This document shows positions 7,420-15,490 of a stretch of 25,912 nucleotides of DNA, piece by piece. The DNA is from RGIG3528 sp045640725. GTDB taxonomy: Bacteria; Bacillota; Clostridia; Lachnospirales; Lachnospiraceae. The position numbers were made by a program, and so were the translations under genes. Position 1 is the stretch's first letter. Each line of letters starts with the position of its first letter. The stretch is taken from assembly GCA_045640725.1 (NCBI GenBank), contig JAZUFN010000063.1, positions 1-25,912 of the forward strand, written 5' to 3'. The notes below the pieces were generated by a model. It was not told the origin of the DNA. It saw nothing but the letters and a program-made list of their open reading frames with translations, and did no database searches.

Positions 7420-7764
7420 ATGCAAAAGATATTTGAAAGTGAATACAGATTTTGCCTCATTCTGTGGGAGAATGAGCCGATAAAGAGCACAGAGTTGGCC
7501 GGATTGTGCAAGGAGCGTCTGGGCTGGTCCAAGACTACGACCTTTACTGTTATCAAGAGGCTTAGCGAGCGAGGTGTGGTAAAAAATGAAAACACTATCG
7601 TCACTTCTCTTATTACCAAGGAGGAGGCGCAGATAAGTGAGTTGGACGAGCTTCTGGAAAAGCGCTTTGAGGGATCACTTCCGGCATTTATCGCTGCTTT
7701 TGCCAAGCGCCAGGCATTATCCGAGGACGAGATCGAGCAGATAAAGCGCATTATTGAAAAATAG
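7420..7764 (+). CDS. blaI: BlaI/MecI-family transcriptional repressor
   Basis: A 114-residue protein of the Penicillinase_R (BlaI/MecI/CopY) family. The winged helix covers ~1-70: ESEYRFCLILWENEPIKSTEL is helix 1-2, and GWSKTTTFTVIKRLSERG is the recognition helix region. The C-terminal helix-rich dimerisation part contains the basic/acidic LLEKRFEGSLPAFIAAFAKR. Such repressors are cleaved or inactivated after the partner BlaR1 protease senses a signal. GGGGGGAG lies 5 nt before the ATG. It is followed after 8 nt by the M56 protease gene, and two palindromes cover its promoter, so autoregulation of the pair is likely. It should not be taken as a beta-lactam resistance gene, as no beta-lactamase is nearby. 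Confidence 0.9.
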   Translation: MQKIFESEYRFCLILWENEPIKSTELAGLCKERLGWSKTTTFTVIKRLSERGVVKNENTIVTSLITKEEAQISELDELLEKRFEGSLPAFIAAFAKRQALSEDEIEQIKRIIEK

Positions 7765-7772
7765 GAGGAGCC

Positions 7773-9551
7773 ATGGAAAGTCTGTTTTTAAATATGATGA
7801 ATATAAGCATTACAGCTACATGGCTGGTGCTGGCAGTGCTGGTGGTACGCCTCATTTTCCGTAAAGCGCCCAAGTGGACTTTTTGCCTGCTGTGGGGGCT
7901 TGTGGCGCTTCGCCTGGTGATGCCTTTTTCCATTGAAAGTGCTCTGAGCCTTGTGCCCAGTCGCGAGACGGTGCCTCAGGAGATTTTACAGGGAGAGAAC
8001 GTGCAGATACAGAGTGGTGTGGTCATTGTGGACAGCGTAGTTAATCCCATTATTACCGACACTTTTAAACCTGTGGTGGGGGCCAGCGTAAATCCCACAC
8101 AGGTCGCGACATTTGTGGCGTCTGTTATCTGGCTCAGCGGCATGGCTGCCATGCTTTTATATTTTGGTATAAGTTATCTGGTGCTGCATTTGCGCCTGCG
8201 TACGTCTGTCCCCATGGAAAAGAGGATCAGACAGAGCGAAAGAGTGCAGTCACCTTTTGTGCTGGGGCTGTTTCGTCCGGTGATTTATCTGCCCTTTGGC
8301 ATGGACGAAGATACCGTAAAAATAGTACTGGCGCACGAAAAAGCTCACATTAAGCGATGTGATCACGTATGGAAGCCGCTGGGATTCCTGCTGCTTTCTG
8401 TATACTGGTTCAATCCTATCCTGTGGGTGGCCTATATTCTGCTTTGCAGGGATATCGAAGCCGCCTGCGATGAAAAGGTGCTCCACGAAATGGGGCTGGA
8501 ATATCGCAAGGACTACTCTGTTGCCCTGCTTAACTGCAGCGTTCGCAGAAGCAGTATCATGGCATGTCCGGTGGCCTTTGGCGAGACTAATGTGAAAAGA
8601 AGAATTACCAACGTTATGAATTATAAAAAACCTGCATTTTGGTTGATTGTATTAAGCGTCGTGGTCCTTATTGTGGTGGCCGTGTGCTTTTTGACCAATA
8701 AGCCCGGAAAAAAGAACCAAGACGACACTACAACACCAAGCATAACACCGGAAGTGACTGTTACACCCGGCATAATGGAAGACGGCGCAGGATTTGTACC
8801 GAATAAAGGAGAGTACTATTTCGTAAAGGGCAGTACCACTATAAATATTTCCGGCAAGGATTATGATCTGAGACAGCGTAATCAGGAAATAAATGGCATT
8901 ATGTCGGTCACCCCGGCAGGCAATAACCTGGTGATAGAGTGCCACGTGAGCCCAAATGTGTCTGTTTACTGTATTTACAATATGGCAGAAAGCTGTTTTG
9001 AAAAAGATATAATAAGCAGTACTCAGCTTATCTGGCACAGCAACGATATATCAACAGCAGTGTATATGTATGGTAACGAAGTAAGGTCATATAATGGAAC
9101 AATCCTCACTCAGCTGCATCTGGGAAAAGACGAATCCCATATTTCGTTAAGATATGACGATAAAAAAACAAAGGTAATAATCACCATTGGCGATGATGAA
9201 AAAGAAACAATAAGAGAAGAGACCCTGGACTGGCTTATGTTAATTACCGTGTCATCGGCAAGGTTTGATATTGACGGGGACGGAGTGATGGAAGTATGCA
9301 CGATTAAGCCTGGACCCACATCAGGCATTATGACTTGGGTTATTACTGCATATGCCGATGGGATTGTCAAGTATATGAATACATATGCTACATATGCTAA
9401 AATGGCCTTTGCTGAGAGCAACGGCGTTGTGAAAATCAAACAAAATAATAAGCTGTACAATATCCATGCGGAAAGCGGAGCTATTGTTATAGATGACCTT
9501 GACGTCAGTATCTGGGGCGGCGCTGACTGGAATTACAATTTAATGGACTGA
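7773..9551 (+). CDS. BlaR1/MecR1-like M56 membrane metallopeptidase with a non-penicillin-binding sensor domain
   Basis: A 592-residue membrane protease-sensor. Helices lie at ~11-29, 35-51 and ~110-138. The zinc site is HEKAH (188-192) with DIEAACDEK (227-235) after another helix (~202-222). The next helix is ~289-311 (FWLIVLSVVVLIVVAVCFL). The extracellular C-terminus (~312-592) begins with a Thr/Pro-rich linker and lacks any SxxK transpeptidase motif, so it is not a beta-lactam sensor like classical BlaR1. It contains FDIDGDGVMEV, a DxDGDGxxE calcium-loop-like motif, and TSGIMTWVITAY. AGGAGG precedes the ATG. It probably inactivates the upstream repressor on an unknown envelope signal. Confidence 0.85.
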   Translation: MESLFLNMMNISITATWLVLAVLVVRLIFRKAPKWTFCLLWGLVALRLVMPFSIESALSLVPSRETVPQEILQGENVQIQSGVVIVDSVVNPIITDTFKPVVGASVNPTQVATFVASVIWLSGMAAMLLYFGISYLVLHLRLRTSVPMEKRIRQSERVQSPFVLGLFRPVIYLPFGMDEDTVKIVLAHEKAHIKRCDHVWKPLGFLLLSVYWFNPILWVAYILLCRDIEAACDEKVLHEMGLEYRKDYSVALLNCSVRRSSIMACPVAFGETNVKRRITNVMNYKKPAFWLIVLSVVVLIVVAVCFLTNKPGKKNQDDTTTPSITPEVTVTPGIMEDGAGFVPNKGEYYFVKGSTTINISGKDYDLRQRNQEINGIMSVTPAGNNLVIECHVSPNVSVYCIYNMAESCFEKDIISSTQLIWHSNDISTAVYMYGNEVRSYNGTILTQLHLGKDESHISLRYDDKKTKVIITIGDDEKETIREETLDWLMLITVSSARFDIDGDGVMEVCTIKPGPTSGIMTWVITAYADGIVKYMNTYATYAKMAFAESNGVVKIKQNNKLYNIHAESGAIVIDDLDVSIWGGADWNYNLMD

Positions 9552-9615
9552 GTAAGACCGGCCGGATAAAAGCATTGATTGGATTTTCATTTAAAAATTA
9601 TGCACATCCTATACA

Positions 9616-9678
9616 ATATGAAGTGAACCCCTTTCATTAGACTTCGTTTTTGTCTAACAAAAGGGGTTCACTTCATAT
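9616..9678. repeat. Long inverted repeat / hairpin between convergent genes
   Basis: Left arm 9616-9634 and right arm 9660-9678 are perfect complements over 19 bp (core GAAGTGAACCCCTTT). A 2x2 internal mismatch is followed by six more pairs (TTAGAC/GTCTAA, 9637-9642 and 9652-9657) around a 9-nt loop. There is no T-run after either arm, so it is not a standard terminator. It lies between the convergent blaR1-like gene and the sigma-28 gene. It could be a MITE-like element, a processed RNA hairpin or an unusual terminator. Confidence 0.7.
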
Positions 9679-9700
9679 GGTCTGAGCTGTTGTTTTTATT

Positions 9701-10444
9701 TTATCCTTCAATTTTTGATGTGTTGGAGTAGGAGTAGCTACTCTCGGCCTTGTAGGAAAAAGACTGAGTGTAATTTACCTTGAGATTACTACCGTTGCCG
9801 GACTTTTCATCGGTATCTTTTGGAAGGTTCTTCCAGTCCTCACCGTTTTTCCAGGCTTCCATTTTCTGGATAGCTCTATCAAGAGTCTTTTTGCTGAGCT
9901 CAGGGAGAGCCATCTTGGTCTCACTACCCCCCCACATTTTATTGGCCTGATTAAAGCCCTGCTTGATAGCATCCATAAGCTTGTCGGCCATATCCTTATT
10001 GTCACCTGATATGGAGATGGCAAATTCAACCATACGGGATGAGGTCTCTTCATAGCCCCAGTATCCATCATCGGCGATTTCCTTCTGAGCCTGTGCAGCA
10101 GTCTCCGAATCTACCTTGAAATTCTTGTCCTTAAGGGCTGCAATCATATCTTCATCGCTTAAAATACCCTTAAAAGTACCGGTCTGCTTCATGAGAAGCT
10201 TTTCAACAAGTGAGCGCATCTGCTGGGTACGCGCATCAGCATCAGCTTTCAGCTTCTTGATGACTGCAGCATGGTCCATGCCCTTGGCAGAGATTTCAAC
10301 GGTATCCCTGGGCTCTGCAAAAGAAGAAGTCTTTGAGCTCTCATTTGCAGGCTTTTCTGTAGTCTCTTTTTTGCTATTTGTTTTTTCATATGAAACTGAG
10401 CTTGTATAAGCTGCTTCAACTTTTGATGTGTAATTAACGTCCAT
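9701..10444 (-). CDS. Uncharacterised protein of the flagellar (sigma-28) regulon
   Basis: A 247-residue soluble protein without a signal peptide. The N-terminal ~50 residues are low-complexity Ser/Thr/Lys/Glu. DTVEISAKG (~46-54), a motif often seen in flagellum-associated proteins and near FlgM-type sequences, follows. A charged helical stretch comes next, then a domain with DDGYWGYEETSSRMVEFAIS (~125-144), GFNQANKMWGG and LPELSKKTLDRAIQKMEAW. This pattern recalls DUF5610-like proteins of flagellated bacteria, which I recognise only loosely. The C-terminus is Tyr/Ser-rich. The start is set at 10444 because GAAAGGG lies 6 nt upstream and this site is kept in the relic copy at 7170-7214; the ATG at 10462 has no such site. 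A sigma-28 promoter precedes it. No function is assigned. Confidence 0.8.
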   Translation of the reverse strand: MDVNYTSKVEAAYTSSVSYEKTNSKKETTEKPANESSKTSSFAEPRDTVEISAKGMDHAAVIKKLKADADARTQQMRSLVEKLLMKQTGTFKGILSDEDMIAALKDKNFKVDSETAAQAQKEIADDGYWGYEETSSRMVEFAISISGDNKDMADKLMDAIKQGFNQANKMWGGSETKMALPELSKKTLDRAIQKMEAWKNGEDWKNLPKDTDEKSGNGSNLKVNYTQSFSYKAESSYSYSNTSKIEG

Positions 10445-10543
10445 GTTTTCCCTTTCCGACATATGTCATGAATCTACATCCTTGTAACATATATATGCTA
10501 CCTTACTGCGTGAATGAAGCAAAAGATAGTATCTCCACTTATT

Positions 10544-10570
10544 ATATCGGCATTATATTTCTAAACTTTA
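10544..10570 (-). promoter_or_regulatory. Sigma-28 (SigD/FliA) promoter
   Basis: On the minus strand TAAAGTTT (10563-10570), an 11-nt spacer and GCCGATAT (10544-10551). This matches the flagellar sigma consensus TAAAGTTT-N11-GCCGATAA at 15 of 16 positions. It lies about 100 nt upstream of the MDVNYT start codon. It implies expression late in the flagellar cascade, assuming the host has sigma-28. Confidence 0.85.
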
Positions 10571-10621
10571 GTTTTTTAAATAAAATTTTTGAAAATTTAT
10601 TTACATCGCGCATACAGTATC

Positions 10622-13600
10622 CTAAGATCTCCTAATCTTACGCTTTTTTACGGAGCTGACCAGTAGCTTTATAATAATGATTAATACCACACAGCCTGCT
10701 GCACAGCCTGCGATAACAATGTATTTTAGATAGGATGTTTTCCGGGCTACCAGAGCAAAGCAGCCTTCACTACCTGTCATTACTGCCTGCTGATAGGAGC
10801 CGTATTGAGTGCTGTCTACCTCTATCCATTGCCCCGACTTCTTTTCATAGACCTTTACATTTTTGTCCAGGGAGTTGTAAAGTCTGACCTTGTAGCTGTC
10901 GGTGTCTTTGGAATTTTCCAGCTTCACATGGTAGACTACAAAGGAGCTGCCGCCGGAGATGCTGTCAGGAAGAATTTCCCGGTCAATAGTGACATGGAGC
11001 TTGACGGAAGCATCGAATACACCGTCTACCAGAACCAGGTTTTTATGAATTGATGTTCCATCTTCTTTTTCTATAGTGGAGCTTTCTTCGCTTTTTACGG
11101 TGGTGATGTTTTGCAGGTACTCAGCCTCTACAATAATATTGCCTTGGAAAATCATATCTTTAAGATCCGGCCACTGGCCAAAGTGTCCTTCGAGCTCCGG
11201 TATTTCCGGCAGCTTAATGTCAGAGAGAGGTGTACCGTATTTATACTCATTCCTTACGATGACCTGTTCATCTACCTTAAAGGTGATAAAAAGGTGAGAA
11301 AAGTCTGTGGAAATACCGGGGATTGCCAGTAATTCTTTATAGCTTATTTCTTCTGCTATTCCGGTATAACTGATGCCGTCGATACCACCCAGACTGCTGC
11401 TGACAAAGAAGTTATCATGTACATTTTCGGAGTCTATGGTGTGAATGCCATCCTTGAACTTTACCAGGCCGGCAATAGCACCCACATTGTTGGTAGCCTC
11501 GGTTATTACTGTAAGAGAATAGCAGTGGGAAATTTTGTTGCCAAGGCCTGCGATGCCGCCTACATGGTAGGTGCCTTTAAGTGAACAGATGGAATTACTG
11601 TTACGAATAATGGCGTTGGAGTGACCTGCGATGCCACCTACATAAGCCCCTTCTGTACTGGAAGCAGTGCCTAAAGCAGTACAATCGGTCACTACTCCTA
11701 TTCCCTGGAAGCCGACGATAGCGCCGGCGCCGTCTCCTTTGGCCGTGACTTCACCGTAGTTATTGCATCCGGTAAGCACGCATTTGGTCACGTAGGTATT
11801 GCGCATGTTCCACTCTACAGATCCTGCTGCATTATCTTCAGGATCTTCGGTATCTACAAACATAGAGCCGGCAATGCCACCGACATTAAGATCGGCCCTG
11901 ATTTGTCCATAATTTGCAGAAAGTGCTACCTTTCCGGCGATGACGTTTTCTAAATCTTCGTCAGAAACATCCTCGAAAAGTCCACCGTCATTTTTATATG
12001 CGTTTTCTACGTTATTTACGATATCAATAATTAATTCAAAGATGTCGTTGATTTTGTCGTTTATAGCTCTAAAATCGTCCAGAATCAGGTCGGAATAAGA
12101 GGAAAAGTTTTTATTAACCTGGCTCATTCCACTGGATATGGACTTCATTTCATCAAATAAAGAAGAAATATTATCGGAGAAATTATCCGAAAGCTCTGTA
12201 AATTTAGTGGAAGGCTGAGTGTTAAGGTAATCCACTACAGCTTTGGTCTGCTTACCTGCCTGCTGCAGATAATCAAGACAGCTATCCAGGTCGTCTATAG
12301 CTTTATCTGCATCGTCTCTTACAGCTTTTGCAGCGTCTGTCAGGTAGGGTAACAGCACATTGGTCAGGGTGTTCATGGAGCTAACCAGGGTGGAAGCAGC
12401 TTCTCCTGCCTCTGATGCTTCTTCTAACAGTTCTATAACAAGCTTAATCAGCTCATTTACCTTGTCGCGATCGTTGATAAATTCCTCGGCATCAACAATT
12501 TCCCCATACTCATTGGTTACCAAATTGGAAATAGCATCTGCCGTATCATGAATATCTTTCATGGAATTTGTCAGATTATCTGCCTGGTCATTAATGGTAT
12601 CCTTGGAATTTTCCACTACATCGTAGTCTGTGGCAGTTTCAAATTTAATCTGACAGGTGATGGGATTCTTTTTATTACTGATATCAAATTCATAGGCGAA
12701 AACACCGGAAGTACGCTTGATCAGGGTGATGGCCTTGCCCGATGCGTCCTTAACCACAGGGGGATTTTCCAGTGTATAGCCGTCATCAGGCTTTACCGTG
12801 AATTTTAAGGTGTCACCGTTTGCAGTGACACTAACACTTCCTCCGTAATTGGAAGTGGCAATAAACATTATAGGAGCAAATTCCACATACACGTCCACAT
12901 TGTCATCCGGCATAGTAAATTCATAGACATTGGATGTGTCTTCCTTGGCAGTGTACTTTATTTCCTTACCTTGACTCCGGATTGAGATTTTGCTTACTCT
13001 GTAGCCGTTTACAGGAACAGTTGCCAGCCGGACTTTGTCGCCTGACTTAGCAGAAAGCAGGTCTGTGCTGGCTGTGCCACCGGTACCACTGGTAGTAGTT
13101 AAAGTATTTAATGCTTCTGCTTTGGTAAAACGACCAAATACGCGGATAGGAGTGGTATGCTGGGTATGATTGATGGTGTAAGTATATCCGCTACCATACT
13201 TGGTCAGCTGCTCAGCTTTTAATACTCCTACAGGGTTACTTGCTTCCTGTCCTGCCCCGGCATTAGAGAAGATAGTAAGGGCGGAGTCTTCATCTACCCC
13301 GTATCCTGCTTCAGGCATTATATAAATAACATAGTCATTGGAAGTGGGATTTTTTACGAAATACATGGAGCCTCCAATAGTGGACTCCGTATATATTACG
13401 GTATCTTCCTTAGCCTTCGCAGCATCACTGTAGGCAAATACAGCTTCGACCTTCACGTCAGCATTAGGCATGGAAAAGCTGTATTCATTGGGGTTTTCCA
13501 GTGCATCTTCTGCTGTACGAAGGGCAATCAGGTCTGTAGTGCTGTCGCCTGCCATCAGTGTCAAGGACGTAAGTACATAGTCTGCAGATTCATTCACTCT

Positions 13601-15490
13601 GACTGTTACCGCTTCATCCTTGGCTGACAGGACCTTGTCAGAAGTGATAATACCACCGGTAGAAGATGACAAAGTAATCCTGTGACTGCTCTTCTCCTTA
13701 ACAAATTCCGTACTGATCAGCACAGCGCCTTTAGGCATTTTCTGGGAGATTTCCAGAGTGTATGTCTTCTGATTTTCATCATAGTTGAATTCGGAAATAT
13801 TGAGGGATTTATCGCCTACTTTAACCTGGGAAAATGTGTAGCCACCCTCGGGCTTCACAGTGATTTTCAGCTTTTCGCTGCTACTGCTGTAGGCCTTGGA
13901 TATGGTACCGCCTTCATTGGACTTTAGGAAAAAGCTGCCAACGTAGCTGTATACGGATCTGACCACAACGTTTTCTTCAGGCATGACAAAATTGTAGCTG
14001 CCATCCTTATTGTCTTTATACTTTACGTTATTTCCATTGGCATCCAAAATAACCAGACTCTGGAGCTTGTAGCCTTCCTCCGGATGAACGGTAAGTTTTA
14101 CGGTAATGTCTTTTTCAGGACTGTAATTGTCTGTGGAGATATAGCCGCCCACAGCTGATGTAATGGTAAGTCTGCCATGCTTTGTTTCAGAATAAACATT
14201 TTTATCCAGCTTGTTTAGAATATCCAAATCGTCATTTATTCTTTTTAAGTCATCGCCGAAGGCTCTGGCGGCCGCTGCTGACAGGTCCAGGCTATCCAGG
14301 ATATCCGGAAGCTTTTCTAGCACATAAGAAATCTCATCTGCAATGAGATTCATGGCATCTATGTTACTATTGGTGAAATCAATGAGTTCATCGGATATGT
14401 CTTTTCCCAGATCCAGAGCAATATCAGTATGCTTTTTTATATCATCCAGGTCATTGCTGATACCCTTTTCCGAGTCTGAAAGGTCGTCTAAAAGCTTTTC
14501 AATCAGGTCGTGAAGGTCCTTTACTGCATCAGAAATAGAGGCAGCTTCGTCGATACTTATGAAAGGCTCCATCTGGCCTGCGATACCACCTACATCTTTT
14601 CGACCAAGAACTGTACCCTTGTTGGTACAGTTGGAAACCAGGCCGGCTTGACGGCCCACGATACCACCTACGTTATAGCCGATGTGCTCATAGCCTACAG
14701 TAGCGTTATTGGTACAGCTGAGTATGGTGCCGTCTGAATAGCCGGAAATGCCGCCCACGTCAGTGCCGGTGGTGATTCTGATATTTGAGCCCAGAGTAAT
14801 GGTAGAAATAATCCATCCTGCGCTTTCTTCGTCCAGTTCATCTATAAAGGCCTTATCATTATTGACTACAGCCCTGTTAACACAGTCTCTGATGGTGCCA
14901 TGATTGGTGCCTACAATACCACCCACCTCGTAGGGAGCATCTATAGTACCCAGAGCAGAGGAATTTTTAATGATGCCGGAGGAGAGATTTTCTCCTGCGA
15001 TGCCACCTACGGACTGATTGCCGGATATAGTACCGCTAAAAGTACAGAAGGTGATAGTGCCTTTATTTACACCTACCAGTCCACCTACACATTCACCATC
15101 ATTTCTGGTATTTATGGTGCCCTCGATATGCAGGTTCTTTATTACACCGTCAGTGGAAAGGTATCTGAAAAAGCCGGTAGCCAGTCCTACATCCTTTGGA
15201 TTAAAACCTGAGATGGTATGGCCATTGCCATCAAATACGCCGGAAAAAATCGGGATGCCGTCAAATTCAACGTCCTTAATATTTATATCAGCTGTTAACT
15301 GTACTGTTTTTCCCTGAGACCAAATATCGCTTTTGCAGGATTTGGCCAGGGAGAGCAGGTCATTTACATTGTCAATTTTGATAGTATCGCCGGAAGCCGA
15401 TACCCGGGTCAATCCTATGGGTAATAAACAGACCAGCATGGAAAAAAAGACAAGGAAGGATATTATTTTTTTCTTCATTTTATATTTCAT
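10622..15490 (-). CDS. Giant cell-surface protein with GLUG repeats, two coiled coils and beta-repeats, membrane-anchored
   Basis: A 1622-residue exported protein. The signal peptide is ~1-33 (KKKIISFLVFFSMLVCLL, cleavage near SA-SG). GLUG-type beta-helix repeats (VGGIVG, VGGIAG plus N-C-T-N turns) cover ~85-308. An acidic coiled coil (~310-430) follows, then five or six beta-repeats of the divergent InlB-B kind ending in motifs such as FTMPDDNVDVYVEF (~437-950). A second, longer coiled coil (~955-1165), a second GLUG block (~1185-1340), a C-terminal domain and a membrane helix (~1590-1612) with a KKRKIRRS stop-transfer tail complete it. No sortase motif is seen. The start at 15490 has GAGGAGG upstream and lies inside the end of the MMPL gene (11-nt overlap), so translation is probably coupled. 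A surface adhesin or cell-wall partner of the transporter is an inference. Confidence 0.85.
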   Translation of the reverse strand: MKYKMKKKIISFLVFFSMLVCLLPIGLTRVSASGDTIKIDNVNDLLSLAKSCKSDIWSQGKTVQLTADINIKDVEFDGIPIFSGVFDGNGHTISGFNPKDVGLATGFFRYLSTDGVIKNLHIEGTINTRNDGECVGGLVGVNKGTITFCTFSGTISGNQSVGGIAGENLSSGIIKNSSALGTIDAPYEVGGIVGTNHGTIRDCVNRAVVNNDKAFIDELDEESAGWIISTITLGSNIRITTGTDVGGISGYSDGTILSCTNNATVGYEHIGYNVGGIVGRQAGLVSNCTNKGTVLGRKDVGGIAGQMEPFISIDEAASISDAVKDLHDLIEKLLDDLSDSEKGISNDLDDIKKHTDIALDLGKDISDELIDFTNSNIDAMNLIADEISYVLEKLPDILDSLDLSAAAARAFGDDLKRINDDLDILNKLDKNVYSETKHGRLTITSAVGGYISTDNYSPEKDITVKLTVHPEEGYKLQSLVILDANGNNVKYKDNKDGSYNFVMPEENVVVRSVYSYVGSFFLKSNEGGTISKAYSSSSEKLKITVKPEGGYTFSQVKVGDKSLNISEFNYDENQKTYTLEISQKMPKGAVLISTEFVKEKSSHRITLSSSTGGIITSDKVLSAKDEAVTVRVNESADYVLTSLTLMAGDSTTDLIALRTAEDALENPNEYSFSMPNADVKVEAVFAYSDAAKAKEDTVIYTESTIGGSMYFVKNPTSNDYVIYIMPEAGYGVDEDSALTIFSNAGAGQEASNPVGVLKAEQLTKYGSGYTYTINHTQHTTPIRVFGRFTKAEALNTLTTTSGTGGTASTDLLSAKSGDKVRLATVPVNGYRVSKISIRSQGKEIKYTAKEDTSNVYEFTMPDDNVDVYVEFAPIMFIATSNYGGSVSVTANGDTLKFTVKPDDGYTLENPPVVKDASGKAITLIKRTSGVFAYEFDISNKKNPITCQIKFETATDYDVVENSKDTINDQADNLTNSMKDIHDTADAISNLVTNEYGEIVDAEEFINDRDKVNELIKLVIELLEEASEAGEAASTLVSSMNTLTNVLLPYLTDAAKAVRDDADKAIDDLDSCLDYLQQAGKQTKAVVDYLNTQPSTKFTELSDNFSDNISSLFDEMKSISSGMSQVNKNFSSYSDLILDDFRAINDKINDIFELIIDIVNNVENAYKNDGGLFEDVSDEDLENVIAGKVALSANYGQIRADLNVGGIAGSMFVDTEDPEDNAAGSVEWNMRNTYVTKCVLTGCNNYGEVTAKGDGAGAIVGFQGIGVVTDCTALGTASSTEGAYVGGIAGHSNAIIRNSNSICSLKGTYHVGGIAGLGNKISHCYSLTVITEATNNVGAIAGLVKFKDGIHTIDSENVHDNFFVSSSLGGIDGISYTGIAEEISYKELLAIPGISTDFSHLFITFKVDEQVIVRNEYKYGTPLSDIKLPEIPELEGHFGQWPDLKDMIFQGNIIVEAEYLQNITTVKSEESSTIEKEDGTSIHKNLVLVDGVFDASVKLHVTIDREILPDSISGGSSFVVYHVKLENSKDTDSYKVRLYNSLDKNVKVYEKKSGQWIEVDSTQYGSYQQAVMTGSEGCFALVARKTSYLKYIVIAGCAAGCVVLIIIIKLLVSSVKKRKIRRS

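Noticed and set aside
9616..9678. Long hairpin as the terminal repeat of an insertion sequence
   Set aside because: No transposase remnant or target duplication is visible nearby, so it is reported only as an inverted repeat.
10577..10605. AT-only inverted repeat after the giant gene as its terminator
   Set aside because: The stem contains only A-T pairs and would be too weak; no convincing terminator was found there.
12360..15317. Several plus-strand frames of 60-103 codons opposite the giant surface protein
   Set aside because: They follow the low-complexity repeats of the real gene and lack ribosome sites and family features.
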